Shown here: piece by piece, positions 16,983-28,442 of the stretch
Numbering within the stretch: position 1 is the first letter of the stretch
How the letters are laid out: every line of letters begins with the position of its first letter
Source: an uncultured Opitutales bacterium
GTDB lineage: Bacteria; Verrucomicrobiota; Verrucomicrobiia; Opitutales; Intestinicryptomonadaceae
DNA length: 64,000 bases
Assembly (NCBI GenBank): GCA_944389885.1
Contig: CALXNZ010000001.1
Location: 62,001-126,000, forward strand
Direction of reading: 5' to 3'
Notes under the pieces: model-generated
The model's input: only the letters and a program-made list of their open reading frames with translations
Databases searched by the model: none
Told to the model about the DNA's origin: nothing
Position numbers and translations under genes: made by a program

Positions 16983-17904
16983 AAAAATCGCAGTATTCAG
17001 CGGGGGCATATCTCCCGAACGCGAAGTTTCGCTGGTAAGCGGCAGATGCGTCGCCGAAGCCCTTTCAAAGAACTTCGACGTCGAATCCATAGTTCTAAAC
17101 AAGAACGAAATACCCCAAAGCCTCGATCCAAAATCATGCGTGATATATCCCGCAATGCACGGAGACTACGGCGAAGACGGCACCCTGCAAGGGCAGCTGG
17201 ACGCGGCGGGATTCGCCTACGCGGGATGCGGGGCATTATCGAGCCGGGTGTGCATGTCGAAGCCTGCGGCAAAGGCTCTCATGCGTTTTGCAGGATTGCC
17301 CGTGGCGCGCTCCGTAGAATTCGACGCTCTGCAAAAGCCCTGTGGCATAGGCGAAATGTTCCCCAGCGGCGCGGTTTTAAAACCTGCCGACAAGGGCAGC
17401 AGCGTGGGAATGACAGTTTCAAAGAGCGCCAAAGATTTGGAAGATTCCGTAAAAAGCCTAAAAAGCGGATTCTGGATGGCTGAAGAATTCAAAACAGGCC
17501 GCGAATTGTCGGTTGGGGTAATTTATGGGAAGGCCGGAGGAATAGTAGAAATCAAGCCCGAAGGCGGAGTGTACGACTACACTCGCAAATACACGGCCGG
17601 ATCAACTTTGTATGAATTTCCCGCCAAGATGCCAACCGAAACTGAGCTCGCAATAAAAAGCGCGGCCGAAAAATGCTTTAAAGTATGCGGTTGCCGCGAT
17701 TTCGCAAGAATCGACTTTATCTTGACGAATGCGCAAGAATGCGAATTTATAATATTGGAAGTAAACACGCTGCCCGGAATGACCCCGACAAGCCTCCTTC
17801 CTAAGAGCGCCAGCTGCATTGGCTACGACTTCGACACCCTCTGCGCAAAACTTATGGAAGGGGCGTTCCTGCGCTTCGATAAAAAATTCCACAACGCAAG
17901 ATAA
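16975..17904 (+). CDS. ddl: D-alanine:D-alanine ligase
   Basis: 309 residues, of the short Ddl class. ATP-grasp features include SGGISPEREVSL at the N-terminus, MHGDYGEDG, LKPADKGSSVGM and the C-terminal EVNTLPGMTPTS with the metal-binding Glu and Asn. It makes the D-Ala-D-Ala used by MurF. It overlaps the end of murC by 8 bases and is followed 5 bases later by ftsQ. Confidence 0.95.
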   Translation: MNRKIAVFSGGISPEREVSLVSGRCVAEALSKNFDVESIVLNKNEIPQSLDPKSCVIYPAMHGDYGEDGTLQGQLDAAGFAYAGCGALSSRVCMSKPAAKALMRFAGLPVARSVEFDALQKPCGIGEMFPSGAVLKPADKGSSVGMTVSKSAKDLEDSVKSLKSGFWMAEEFKTGRELSVGVIYGKAGGIVEIKPEGGVYDYTRKYTAGSTLYEFPAKMPTETELAIKSAAEKCFKVCGCRDFARIDFILTNAQECEFIILEVNTLPGMTPTSLLPKSASCIGYDFDTLCAKLMEGAFLRFDKKFHNAR

Positions 17905-17909
17905 ACCTG

Positions 17910-18809
17910 ATGCCCGAAAAAAAACAACGCGGTTCCGCTTTGACATGGCGGGATTTGAAAAGCTCGACACGCCATTCAAAACAAAAGAATGTGCCGATGT
18001 CCTGGCGCGCGCGGCTGAGGACGCTTTGGACATGGACAAAGCGGGCGTTTTTCTTAGGACTTTTGATATTCGCAATATGGGGCGGGATATATCTGTATAG
18101 GAACGCGTGTTTTGAGGATATATTCGGGGCTAAAAGCCTTAAAATAAGCCGCATAGAATTCATAACCGACGGGAATCTCACCGGAGAATGGATTAACAAA
18201 TATTTGAAAATCCCCGCCGACTCCACATTGTCGGACGTAAACATTTTCGCAATAAAAGGCGCTATTGACGCCCTCGGCCAAGTGAAAAGCGCAAGTGTGG
18301 AAAGAGTTTTTCCGGACGTATTGCGCATAAAGACAAGCGAGTATAAGCCGATAGCTAAAGCCAAAATAGAGATAAACTCGTCAATAAAAGAATATCTTCT
18401 TGCGGAAACCGGAGAATTCTTTGAGCCGTCCTGCATGCCTGTTGAAGTCTTCAACTCTCTGCCAACTGTGCAGGGTCTGAACATAGTTCTCGAAAACGGG
18501 AAACCCCTGCCCTATCGGCACGCCAAGACCGTTACAAATTTTCTGCGCTACGCAAACGCCCGCATGCCTGAACAAGCCTCCAAATGGAATACCCTGCGAC
18601 TCGGCGCTCTCGACAGCAGAATTCTTCCATTGATAGAAGTTGTGACCCAAGACGGGGTGAAAATTATCTTTCTTCCCGAAAACTTGAAAAAGCAATTTGA
18701 CAGGTTGGACTATATCTTGCGATACTCTGTGCAGAAACCTCTCTTAAACATAGAAAAAATAGATCTGAGCCTCGACAATAGATCCGATGTAAAACTTAAA
18801 CGCCAATGA
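17910..18809 (+). CDS. ftsQ: Cell division protein FtsQ
   Basis: 299 residues: a basic cytoplasmic N-terminus of about 45 residues, one transmembrane helix (about residues 47-64), then a POTRA-like domain (starting near SRIEFITDGNLT) containing VERVFPDVLRIK, a characteristic FtsQ motif, and the beta domain. The protein is the periplasmic hub that recruits the FtsL/B-type partners. Identification uses topology, the VFPD-type motif and location between ddl and ftsA. It overlaps ftsA by ATGA. Confidence 0.9.
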   Translation: MPEKKQRGSALTWRDLKSSTRHSKQKNVPMSWRARLRTLWTWTKRAFFLGLLIFAIWGGIYLYRNACFEDIFGAKSLKISRIEFITDGNLTGEWINKYLKIPADSTLSDVNIFAIKGAIDALGQVKSASVERVFPDVLRIKTSEYKPIAKAKIEINSSIKEYLLAETGEFFEPSCMPVEVFNSLPTVQGLNIVLENGKPLPYRHAKTVTNFLRYANARMPEQASKWNTLRLGALDSRILPLIEVVTQDGVKIIFLPENLKKQFDRLDYILRYSVQKPLLNIEKIDLSLDNRSDVKLKRQ

Positions 18810-20017
18810 GCGACAGCCAAACCATAGCCTCCTTAGATATAGGCACCTACAAGATGCAGGTGCTTGTCGGGGAAATCGTGGACAATAACAGCCTGCACAT
18901 AATAGGCATGGGAAGGGCGCGCAGCGAAGGCGTAAAAAAAGGGGATATAATTGATATCCGCAAAGCGGCATTGAGGGCACAGGAGGCTATTGTAAATGCG
19001 GAAAAGTCAAATTCTGCATCGCTAAAATCGGTATGTCTGGGCATAAGCGGCACTCATGTAATGGGATTTAGAAATCTCGGTTCCGCGAACGTTTCAGGAG
19101 CCGACGGATTAGTGAGAAAAGCTGACGTGGAAAGGGCTTGTGAAGACGCCCGCTCAAAAAATCTTCCCGAGGGAAGAACATACATATGCAGAATCTGCTG
19201 CGGATTTTATCTCGACGGACAATTTACGGTATCGCCGCTCGGGAAAAAAGCCAACCGCATAGACGCGGAATTTTGGATGATGCATGGGGATTCGGAAAAG
19301 ATATACGACGCAATGCATCTTGTCGAAAGTTTCGGACTGGAAGTCGACCATTTGATGTTTTCCGGAATATGTTCCGCCAAAACCGTAACCACACCGGTAC
19401 AGCGCGACGACGGGGTAGTATGCATAGACATAGGTTGCGGAACGAGCGATTACGCATTTTACAAGCACGGGAAACCCATACAGGCCGGAGTTGTGCCAGT
19501 GGGGGGCGACCACCTCACAAACGACATATCGCTTGGGCTAAAACTTAGCCCGAAAAATTCCGAATCGCTCAAAATACGCTTTGGAGCCGCCGCTCCGGAC
19601 GAGAGCGACAGGAACAAGAGCGTATGGGCCGTAGGCGACAAACAAATAGGCGACAGAAAAATTTCTCTTTACTCAATGCGAAAAATTATGAATGCGCGCC
19701 TGGCAGAACTATTTGAACTCATACGCCAGGACCTTGGAGAGTATGTCGAAGACGGAGCCATAAGAAGCCTCGTTCTCACGGGGGGGACTTCCAGAATCGC
19801 AGGCATCTGCGAGCTCGCCCAAGAGATTTTCGGTGTGCCGTGTTCAAACGGAAGATTCAACGCCGCAATAAAGGAGGAATTGCGGGAGCCCGAGTTTGCG
19901 ACGTCGATTGGTCTCCTCGAACACGCCCTTTCCGACTCATTGCTTGAACTGAGAAACCGGCGCAAAGGCATTTTCGAGGAAACCGCAGACATATTCAGAA
20001 AAATCTTCAATCGCTAA
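18806..20017 (+). CDS. ftsA: Cell division protein FtsA
   Basis: 403 residues of the actin/Hsp70 fold. ATP-binding motifs: SLDIGTYKMQVLVGE (phosphate 1) at residues 9-23, CIDIGCGTSDYAFY (phosphate 2) and LVLTGGTSRIAGI (adenosine). The C-terminal 16 residues (GIFEETADIFRKIFNR) form an amphipathic helix suitable as the membrane-targeting sequence. FtsA tethers FtsZ to the membrane. It is directly followed by the divergent ftsZ, whose C-terminal peptide should be its binding partner. Confidence 0.95.
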   Translation: MSDSQTIASLDIGTYKMQVLVGEIVDNNSLHIIGMGRARSEGVKKGDIIDIRKAALRAQEAIVNAEKSNSASLKSVCLGISGTHVMGFRNLGSANVSGADGLVRKADVERACEDARSKNLPEGRTYICRICCGFYLDGQFTVSPLGKKANRIDAEFWMMHGDSEKIYDAMHLVESFGLEVDHLMFSGICSAKTVTTPVQRDDGVVCIDIGCGTSDYAFYKHGKPIQAGVVPVGGDHLTNDISLGLKLSPKNSESLKIRFGAAAPDESDRNKSVWAVGDKQIGDRKISLYSMRKIMNARLAELFELIRQDLGEYVEDGAIRSLVLTGGTSRIAGICELAQEIFGVPCSNGRFNAAIKEELREPEFATSIGLLEHALSDSLLELRNRRKGIFEETADIFRKIFNR

Positions 20018-20030
20018 TAATCGGAAACGC

Positions 20031-21299
20031 ATGGAATCCCCAAAGACAACGCCAAGCATAAAGATAGCCGCCGTGGGAGGGGCCGCCGCAAACGTATTGG
20101 CGAATCTGCCGCCCAGTGAAATCTCAAATGCGGAAATCTGCGCGTTCGATACGGACAGAGTCTCCATATCCATGCTGCCCTTTCCTTGTAAATTGCTCGG
20201 GGAGGACGACGTCGGCGGCATCGGAACGGGAGGAGATACCGAACTCGGCAAGAATGCCGCTCTTGCCGACATACAACTTCTAAGCGATTTTACAAAAGGA
20301 GCCGATGCCCTAATTATAATTTGCGGACTTGGCGGAGGAACGGCAAGCATGGTCGCCCCAATGCTCTCAAAATTGGCCCGCGAAAACGGAGCGAAATTTT
20401 CCATGGCCTTTTGCATCATGCCGCTCGAAATGGAGGGACCTCAACGCATGGAGCTTGCCAACTCGGCGTTCAAATACCTGAGAAAAAAATGCGATGCCGC
20501 CCTGCGCATAGAAAACTCGACATTTTCAAAGACCTCCCTGTCCGAAGCCGAATCCGCGTTTTCCGACGCAAATAAGCGCATAGGATCCGCTGTCCTGTCA
20601 ATAAGCTCTGCAATAACGCGTTCCGGACTTGTAAACGCCGATATTGCGACATTAAAGCGGGTATTTTACGACGTTAAAAAGAGGGCCATACTCGCCATTG
20701 GAGAAGCCGAAGGAAACGACGCTACAAAAACTGCGATAGAAAACCTCATATCTTCAGACTCGTTAAAATCCTGCAAAAGGCTTGATTCCGCATTCGTTGC
20801 ATTTTCGTGCCCACACAATTTCGATATGACCTTAATGCAGCCGGCGCTCGAGGCCATAGGCAAAAGATACGACCTTCAAGGCAAAATTAAATTTTCTCTG
20901 CGCACAAACGAATCCCAAGACAGCCGCATAGAAATAACTTTGCTCGGAACATGCGAAGAACTGCCTGAAGAATCAGTAAGCAATAATCTTTCCTTTAAGA
21001 CCGTTTCCGAATCAAATTCAGCCAAGAGTCCTATTGAAGTTTCCAACGAAGTTTCAACCGCAGCGAATCAAACAAACGATACTTCCGCCGAATCTCATAA
21101 GAAAAAGGCTCCGCGGAGATTTTTTTCATTCGGACGCGTACTGGACGAGCCAAAGGCGGTACAACCGAGCCAAGGCGAATTTACATTTGTAGAGGCTTCC
21201 GCCCGCGGATTTTTTTCGGACACTCCTGCAAATATCCGAAATGGCGAGGATATAGATATTCCGTCTTTTATACGCAAAAAGCTAAAAATAACTCCTTAA
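20031..21299 (+). CDS. ftsZ: Divergent cell division GTPase FtsZ
   Basis: 422 residues. Tubulin/FtsZ features that are kept: an N-terminal AVGGAAANVL (T1), FDTDRVSI (T2), GIGTGGDTELGKNAA (T3), MEGPQRM (T5) and a C-terminal peptide DIDIPSFIRKK that fits the FtsA/ZipA-binding tail, after a disordered linker of about 90 residues. Features that are lost: the tubulin signature GGGTGTG reads GGGTASM (residues 101-107), and in the T7 loop the usual NxDxAD reads NADIAT, so the second catalytic Asp (E. coli D212) is Thr207. The start and the position after ftsA leave little doubt about identity, but GTPase behaviour may be altered. Confidence 0.88.
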   Translation: MESPKTTPSIKIAAVGGAAANVLANLPPSEISNAEICAFDTDRVSISMLPFPCKLLGEDDVGGIGTGGDTELGKNAALADIQLLSDFTKGADALIIICGLGGGTASMVAPMLSKLARENGAKFSMAFCIMPLEMEGPQRMELANSAFKYLRKKCDAALRIENSTFSKTSLSEAESAFSDANKRIGSAVLSISSAITRSGLVNADIATLKRVFYDVKKRAILAIGEAEGNDATKTAIENLISSDSLKSCKRLDSAFVAFSCPHNFDMTLMQPALEAIGKRYDLQGKIKFSLRTNESQDSRIEITLLGTCEELPEESVSNNLSFKTVSESNSAKSPIEVSNEVSTAANQTNDTSAESHKKKAPRRFFSFGRVLDEPKAVQPSQGEFTFVEASARGFFSDTPANIRNGEDIDIPSFIRKKLKITP

Positions 21300-21371
21300 A
21301 GGTAGTAATTAAATACCGATAAATAACTTGCACACCGAATCGGAATCATACGTTCCAAATTCATAAAAAGC

Positions 21372-21400
21372 TTGCAAATTGCCGTATGGTATTTTGGTAT
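21372..21400 (+). promoter_or_regulatory. Candidate sigma-70-type promoter before the Lys/Ala-rich small gene
   Basis: TTGCAA at 21372-21377 and TGGTAT at 21395-21400 are separated by 17 bases in the 180-base gap after ftsZ. The match is moderate. It suggests that the small gene downstream is transcribed apart from the dcw operon. Confidence 0.3.
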
Positions 21401-21479
21401 TTAAAGCAGTTATGGATTGGAATTTTCGATTTTGTACCATGATACGAATGAAATTCCGTCAATAAAGCAAGGTAAAAAA

Positions 21480-21845
21480 ATGGCAAGAAAAGCAACAACA
21501 AAAGCGAAGGAGAAAGTGGCCTCCGCAAAACCGGCAAAAAAGGTTGCCAATAAAAAAGCTGCATGCTCATGCAAGGCGGCATCGGCTAATAAGCTGACTC
21601 GTGTACTGGTAAAGTACAATGCCGGTTGGGGCAATCAGCTCTTCATACGCGGCACTGGAGCGGGCCTCGACTGGCAGAGGGGTATTCCTATGCAGTGTGT
21701 CGGCGAAGACGAATGGCTCTGGGAACAGCTCGTTTCCAAAGGCGACCTGGCCTTTAAGATTCTTATTAACGATGAAATATGGAACACTGGCGATGACATT
21801 ACACTCAATGCCGGCGATTCTATAACCGTTCACCCATCATTTTAG
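21480..21845 (+). CDS. Small protein: Lys/Ala-rich histone-H1-like tail plus carbohydrate-binding-like domain
   Basis: 121 residues from the ATG at 21480, preferred because an AAGG lies just upstream; an ATG at 21417 in frame would add 21 residues without a site. The first 40 or so residues are almost entirely Lys, Ala, Thr and Ser, with a CSC cluster, resembling histone-H1-like bacterial tails. The remaining 80 residues form a compact beta-rich domain (KYNAGWGNQLFIRG, GLDWQRGIPM, DEWLWEQL, FKILINDEIWNTGD) with the spacing of Trp and Gly residues seen in starch-binding CBM25/CBM53-type or early-set glycogen-binding domains. No signal peptide. The function is unknown; glgC lies 1.5 kb away. 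The gene ends at a strong bidirectional terminator. Confidence 0.6.
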   Translation: MARKATTKAKEKVASAKPAKKVANKKAACSCKAASANKLTRVLVKYNAGWGNQLFIRGTGAGLDWQRGIPMQCVGEDEWLWEQLVSKGDLAFKILINDEIWNTGDDITLNAGDSITVHPSF

Positions 21846-21889
21846 AATCTTTTCTGAAATTCCATATTTGGAAATTCATTACAAAAAAA

Positions 21890-21915
21890 ACGGGCGCCGA
21901 ATAATCCGCGCCCGT
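21890..21915. terminator. Bidirectional rho-independent terminator
   Basis: An 8-bp perfect stem ACGGGCGC/GCGCCCGT with a 10-base loop, an A-run on the left and a T-rich run on the right. It can end transcription of the small plus-strand gene and of tyrS from the opposite side. Confidence 0.85.
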
Positions 21916-21932
21916 TTTCTTTTCCGAAATTA

Positions 21933-23108
21933 TTATATTATTTTAAAAAATACCCGTTTTCCCGCCTGAATTACGGTAGGAGAATCGGTTTCTGCAATCC
22001 TCATAAAGGGATCTGAAACCTTTGAAGAATTTACCTTTACGGCCCCCTGCTCTATGAGACGCCTGGCCTCTTTCTTGCTTTGAAAGAATCCAGACGCCCC
22101 CATGAGGTTCACTATCGTTTCCGTGGGTTCCGAAGAAAGCATCGGCCACTCAAACACCGGCATATCCAAAGGTATTTCGTTCTTGGAGAATACGCGTTCA
22201 AAATTCTCAAGCTCCTCTCTGCCGGCATCCAACCCGTAAAAACGCGTCACCAACAGGCAGGCCAAATCTTTCTTGCACTTCATTGGATGTTCGTCTTTTA
22301 AGCGGGCAAGTTTTTCGGTATCGTACAACAGAAGGTACTGGTAATACTTCCACATAGTCTCGTCGCTTATCGACATAATCTTGCCGAACATTTCCCGCGG
22401 CGAATCGTTGAAAGCTATGTAATTGTCATAACTCTTAGACATCTTCTTGACGCCGTCCAAGCCTACGAGCAAAGGCATAGTTATCACAGCCTGCCCTGAC
22501 ATTCCGGACTGTTGCTGAAGATCCCTGCCCACGAGATTGTTGAAGAGCTGGTCGGTCCCTCCGAGTTCTACGTCCGACTCCACCATTATCGAGTCATAGC
22601 CCTGTATAAGCGGATACAGAAACTCAACAATGGATATGGGGGTTTTTGAAGCGTATCGCTTTGCGAAGTCGTCGCGTTCCAACATTCTGGCGACTGTCAT
22701 CTTTCTGGATAGTTCAAGCAAATCGCCAAAAGACATCTTTGAAAACCATTCGCTGTTGTGATGCACTTCAGTACGCTCGCGGTCTATTATTCTAAAGACT
22801 TGCTCCAAATAGGTTTTTGAATTGCGCTCTACTTCGTCCGAAGTCAGAATGGGGCGCAAAGAGCTGCGCCCGCTCGGATCTCCTATGCATGCGGTATAAT
22901 CTCCTATAATAAGCACAGCCTTATGCCCCAAATCCTGAAATTGGCGAAGCTTATTGAAGACAACCATATGTCCGAACGTTAAATCCGGGCGGGTTGGATC
23001 CACGCCGAGCTTCACCCGCAACCTCTTACCCGCCTTTAGTTTCTCCCTAAGGTCGTCGGCGCCTATAAACACTTCGGAATTTTGTGCAAATGTATCAATC
23101 TGGCTCAT
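21933..23108 (-). CDS. tyrS: Tyrosyl-tRNA synthetase
   Basis: 391 residues. Class I features: GVDPTRPDLTFGH with the HIGH-like end near residue 47, GGTDQLFN for tyrosine recognition, and KMSKS at 222-226. The C-terminal 60 residues form an S4 RNA-binding domain (ARRLIEQGAVKVN). The length and motifs fit the TyrZ-like branch. There is no clear Shine-Dalgarno sequence. A weak promoter (TTGCAA and TCTAAA, 18 apart) lies at 23149-23120 on the minus strand. The gene is monocistronic between a terminator and the divergent glgC. Confidence 0.95.
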   Translation of the reverse strand: MSQIDTFAQNSEVFIGADDLREKLKAGKRLRVKLGVDPTRPDLTFGHMVVFNKLRQFQDLGHKAVLIIGDYTACIGDPSGRSSLRPILTSDEVERNSKTYLEQVFRIIDRERTEVHHNSEWFSKMSFGDLLELSRKMTVARMLERDDFAKRYASKTPISIVEFLYPLIQGYDSIMVESDVELGGTDQLFNNLVGRDLQQQSGMSGQAVITMPLLVGLDGVKKMSKSYDNYIAFNDSPREMFGKIMSISDETMWKYYQYLLLYDTEKLARLKDEHPMKCKKDLACLLVTRFYGLDAGREELENFERVFSKNEIPLDMPVFEWPMLSSEPTETIVNLMGASGFFQSKKEARRLIEQGAVKVNSSKVSDPFMRIAETDSPTVIQAGKRVFFKII

Positions 23109-23376
23109 AAAATTTTCGTTTTAGAGCAAGCTATCCCCAGCTATTGCAAAATCAACCATTTTTTGAGCATAAAAATGCGCCAATATTCGCAGCGGGGCAA
23201 AACGCGCGGCTATTTTTAATGATAATTTCCGCCGCGTTTATAAAAGAAAAAATTTTCGGCATAAATGCCAGACAATCTTGTTCCAAAAATTAAAAAAAGC
23301 TGGATTTTAGGAAAAATAGCGCAATAATATGAAGCAAGAAGGGCATCATTACAATAGCCATTCCAAATAAAATATA

Positions 23377-24651
23377 ATGAATGACGTAATCAGTATAATC
23401 ATGGGCGGAGGCAGGGGAACCCGCCTTTATCCTCTTACGAAATACCGTTGCAAACCGGCGGTTCCTCTTGCGGGGAAATACAGGCTTGTGGACATACCCA
23501 TAAGCAACTGTATAAACTCCGGATTTGCGAGAATATATCTGCTTTCGCAGTTTAATACCGCGTCTCTGCACAAACACATACAGCAAACCTATAAATTCGA
23601 CAGTTTTAGCGCCGGATTTGTAGATATACTTGCCGCCGAACAAACGGACTCCGGAGGAGATTGGTATCAGGGAACTGCCGACGCCGTGCGCAAAAATATG
23701 CACCACTTTGAAAGGCACGGCGACAAGTGCTATTACCTGATTCTTTCGGGAGACCAGTTATATCAGATGAACTTTAAAAAAATGTTGTCGGAACATATTT
23801 CAAGCGGTTCTGATATAACGATTGCCGCAAAACCAATGCCAAGTTCAGAGGCTCCGAACCTCGGAGTTATGCGCGTGGACGGCGATAAGAATATCGTTGA
23901 GTTTGCAGAAAAGCCAAAAGATCCAAACGTGATAAATTCTTTCTTAATAGGCGGGGAATTGAGGGAAAAGATAAAGAAGTCCGGGGATTTTTGTTTGGCC
24001 TCAATGGGCATATACATCTTTTCCCAAAAAGTCCTGGAACAGGCGATGTCAGGAACTGAAATGGATTTCGGGAAGGAAATAATTCCGGGATTGCTTGGAA
24101 AGAAAAAATTGTCCGCCTATATTTTCGACCATTATTGGGAAGATATCGGAACGGTTGGAGCGTTTTTTGAAGCAAATCTCGCCCTGACAGACGCAAAGCC
24201 TCCATTCGATTTCTACTCACAAGAACATACCGTATATACGCATTGCCGTTTCCTCCCCGGAGCCAGAATAAACAACAGCGCATTGAAGCGTTGCAATATT
24301 TCCGACGGCTCCGTCATCACAGAGGCAACCCTCGAGCGTTGCGTAATAGGAATACGCTCGAAAATTTCCGCTGGGACAAAGCTCAACAGCGTTGTAATGA
24401 TGGGCGCCGACTACTACGAAACGGAAGAATCTATTAGGGAAAATCGTGAAAATGGAATTCCCCCAATAGGAATAGGTTCAAATACTGAAATAAAGAATGC
24501 CATTATCGACAAAAACGCCCGCATAGGGAAAAATTGCTTTCTCTCGCCTGAGGGAAAGCCCGATAAGTGGGAAAGCGGTTCTTTATACGTCAGAGACGGC
24601 GTTCTCATCGTCACAAAGAACGGAATAGTGCCCGACGGAACGAGGATATAA
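23377..24651 (+). CDS. glgC: Glucose-1-phosphate adenylyltransferase
   Basis: 424 residues. The N-terminal nucleotidyltransferase signature GGGRGTRLYPLT (residues 10-21), followed by KPAVPLAGKYRLVDIPIS, is diagnostic; the C-terminal part is a left-handed beta-helix with repeated hydrophobic hexads. It makes ADP-glucose for glycogen synthesis. No Shine-Dalgarno sequence is visible before the ATG. The gene stands alone, divergent from tyrS, and is followed by a strong terminator. No other glg gene is in the window, so the pathway must be completed elsewhere. Confidence 0.94.
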   Translation: MNDVISIIMGGGRGTRLYPLTKYRCKPAVPLAGKYRLVDIPISNCINSGFARIYLLSQFNTASLHKHIQQTYKFDSFSAGFVDILAAEQTDSGGDWYQGTADAVRKNMHHFERHGDKCYYLILSGDQLYQMNFKKMLSEHISSGSDITIAAKPMPSSEAPNLGVMRVDGDKNIVEFAEKPKDPNVINSFLIGGELREKIKKSGDFCLASMGIYIFSQKVLEQAMSGTEMDFGKEIIPGLLGKKKLSAYIFDHYWEDIGTVGAFFEANLALTDAKPPFDFYSQEHTVYTHCRFLPGARINNSALKRCNISDGSVITEATLERCVIGIRSKISAGTKLNSVVMMGADYYETEESIRENRENGIPPIGIGSNTEIKNAIIDKNARIGKNCFLSPEGKPDKWESGSLYVRDGVLIVTKNGIVPDGTRI

Positions 24652-24775
24652 AACCCAATGCAAAGCTTTGATTGCGTGTTGGGTTGCATGTTTATCGCCC
24701 GCGCATTCGATATAAAGGTATTGCGTTAAAACATATCCCGAAAATCATGATAACGGACGCATTATCAGAATAACT

Positions 24776-24814
24776 AAAAAAGGAGCCGCGCCTAACACGC
24801 GCGGCTCCTTTTTT
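24776..24814. terminator. Bidirectional rho-independent terminator
   Basis: A 16-bp stem, AAAAAAGGAGCCGCGC paired with GCGCGGCTCCTTTTTT, around a 7-base loop, sits between the convergent glgC and the ROK kinase gene. The A and T runs on the two sides let it work in both directions. Confidence 0.9.
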
Positions 24815-24853
24815 CATAGGATAAAAATAAATTGCGGGAAAAACGGCAAGGCC

Positions 24854-25822
24854 TCACAAGACCTTGTCGTCTTGTTCGAGCGCGCTCCACACCATTGCAG
24901 ACGCCCCTAAAATAGCGGCGTCGCTTTCCGGAAGTTCGGAGGGAAGCAGCTTTACCTTACCGCGGAAAACCGGCATTAAGTGTCTCTCCATAGATGCAAA
25001 AGTCGGCTTAAGAAGCAAATCTCCGCTTTTCACTGGCCCGCCGAATAAGAATATAGTGGACGGCCTTGAAAAGTGTATAAAATCCGCAAGGCATCTGCCC
25101 AGTATATTTCCGGTAATGTCGTATGTTTGCTTTGCGGCTATATCGCCGGCCTTAGCCGCGTCTTCTATCACTTTTGCGTCGAGATCGTTCCAAGAGCAGT
25201 TGGCAATGCTGGAATTGCCATTATATTTAGCAACCATCTCAAGATAGGTTCGCTTTATGCCAGTAGCCGAAGCATAGGTCTCAAGGCAGCCGCATTTCCC
25301 GCAACCGCAAACCCTGCCGTTTACCACAGCGCAAACATGCCCCAATTCCCCTGCAAAACCGTCGGCTCCGAGCAAAAGTTTGCCGTCGATTATAATGCCG
25401 GATCCCAATCCGGTGCCGAGTGTGATAACTATGAAATGGTCGAGATTTCTTCCGCCGCCGTAAATTTTTTCGCCAAGAGCCGCAGCGTTTGCGTCGTTGC
25501 TGAGATATATGTGTTTATACCCCAAGGCCAATTTTAGGCTATCAACTATGGGGGCGCACAGGCCAAACGGCAGATTCGGAGCGTAGTCTATTGTACCCTT
25601 ATAATAATTGCCATTGGGGGCGCCTATGCCTATTCCCATGCACTCTCCGTCACAATTAGAGGTCAAAAATGTGACGGCCTTTTCAAGCCCGTTCATATAC
25701 GTAGCAAAACCGTCGTAGTCGGTAGTTTTGAACTCGTGACGCTTTATTACCGTACCTTTCTCGTCAACAACGCCAAGCTTCGTATTTGTTCCGCCTATAT
25801 CTATGCCTATCGCGTAATTCAT
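24854..25822 (-). CDS. ROK-family sugar kinase (glucokinase-like)
   Basis: 322 residues. ATP-binding GIDIGGTNTKLG at residues 6-17, catalytic Asp110 in SNDANA, LGTGLGSGI, and the ROK zinc site with His162 and CGCGKCGCLE (Cys172, 174, 177, 179). No helix-turn-helix precedes the kinase domain, so this is an enzyme and not a NagC-type repressor. Glucokinase is the commonest activity, but N-acetylglucosamine, N-acetylmannosamine or fructose kinases share the motifs. Its stop lies 40 bases from a bidirectional terminator. Confidence 0.85.
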   Translation of the reverse strand: MNYAIGIDIGGTNTKLGVVDEKGTVIKRHEFKTTDYDGFATYMNGLEKAVTFLTSNCDGECMGIGIGAPNGNYYKGTIDYAPNLPFGLCAPIVDSLKLALGYKHIYLSNDANAAALGEKIYGGGRNLDHFIVITLGTGLGSGIIIDGKLLLGADGFAGELGHVCAVVNGRVCGCGKCGCLETYASATGIKRTYLEMVAKYNGNSSIANCSWNDLDAKVIEDAAKAGDIAAKQTYDITGNILGRCLADFIHFSRPSTIFLFGGPVKSGDLLLKPTFASMERHLMPVFRGKVKLLPSELPESDAAILGASAMVWSALEQDDKVL

Positions 25823-25872
25823 ATTTATCCCATTAAGATTAAAACAGTAAGCGAAAGTATCAACAAATTTAT

Positions 25873-28442
<2,570 letters not shown>

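Noticed and set aside
20031-21299. Possibility that the ftsZ position holds a bacterial tubulin (BtubA/BtubB) or CetZ-like protein
   Set aside because: The T3 loop, length, disordered linker and the IDIPSFIRKK C-terminal peptide are FtsZ features, and the gene directly follows ftsA.
24652-24690. Hairpin AACCCAA...TTGGGTT right after glgC
   Set aside because: The stem is short with a 20-base loop and no T-run follows; the strong terminator at 24776-24814 explains the end of the transcript.
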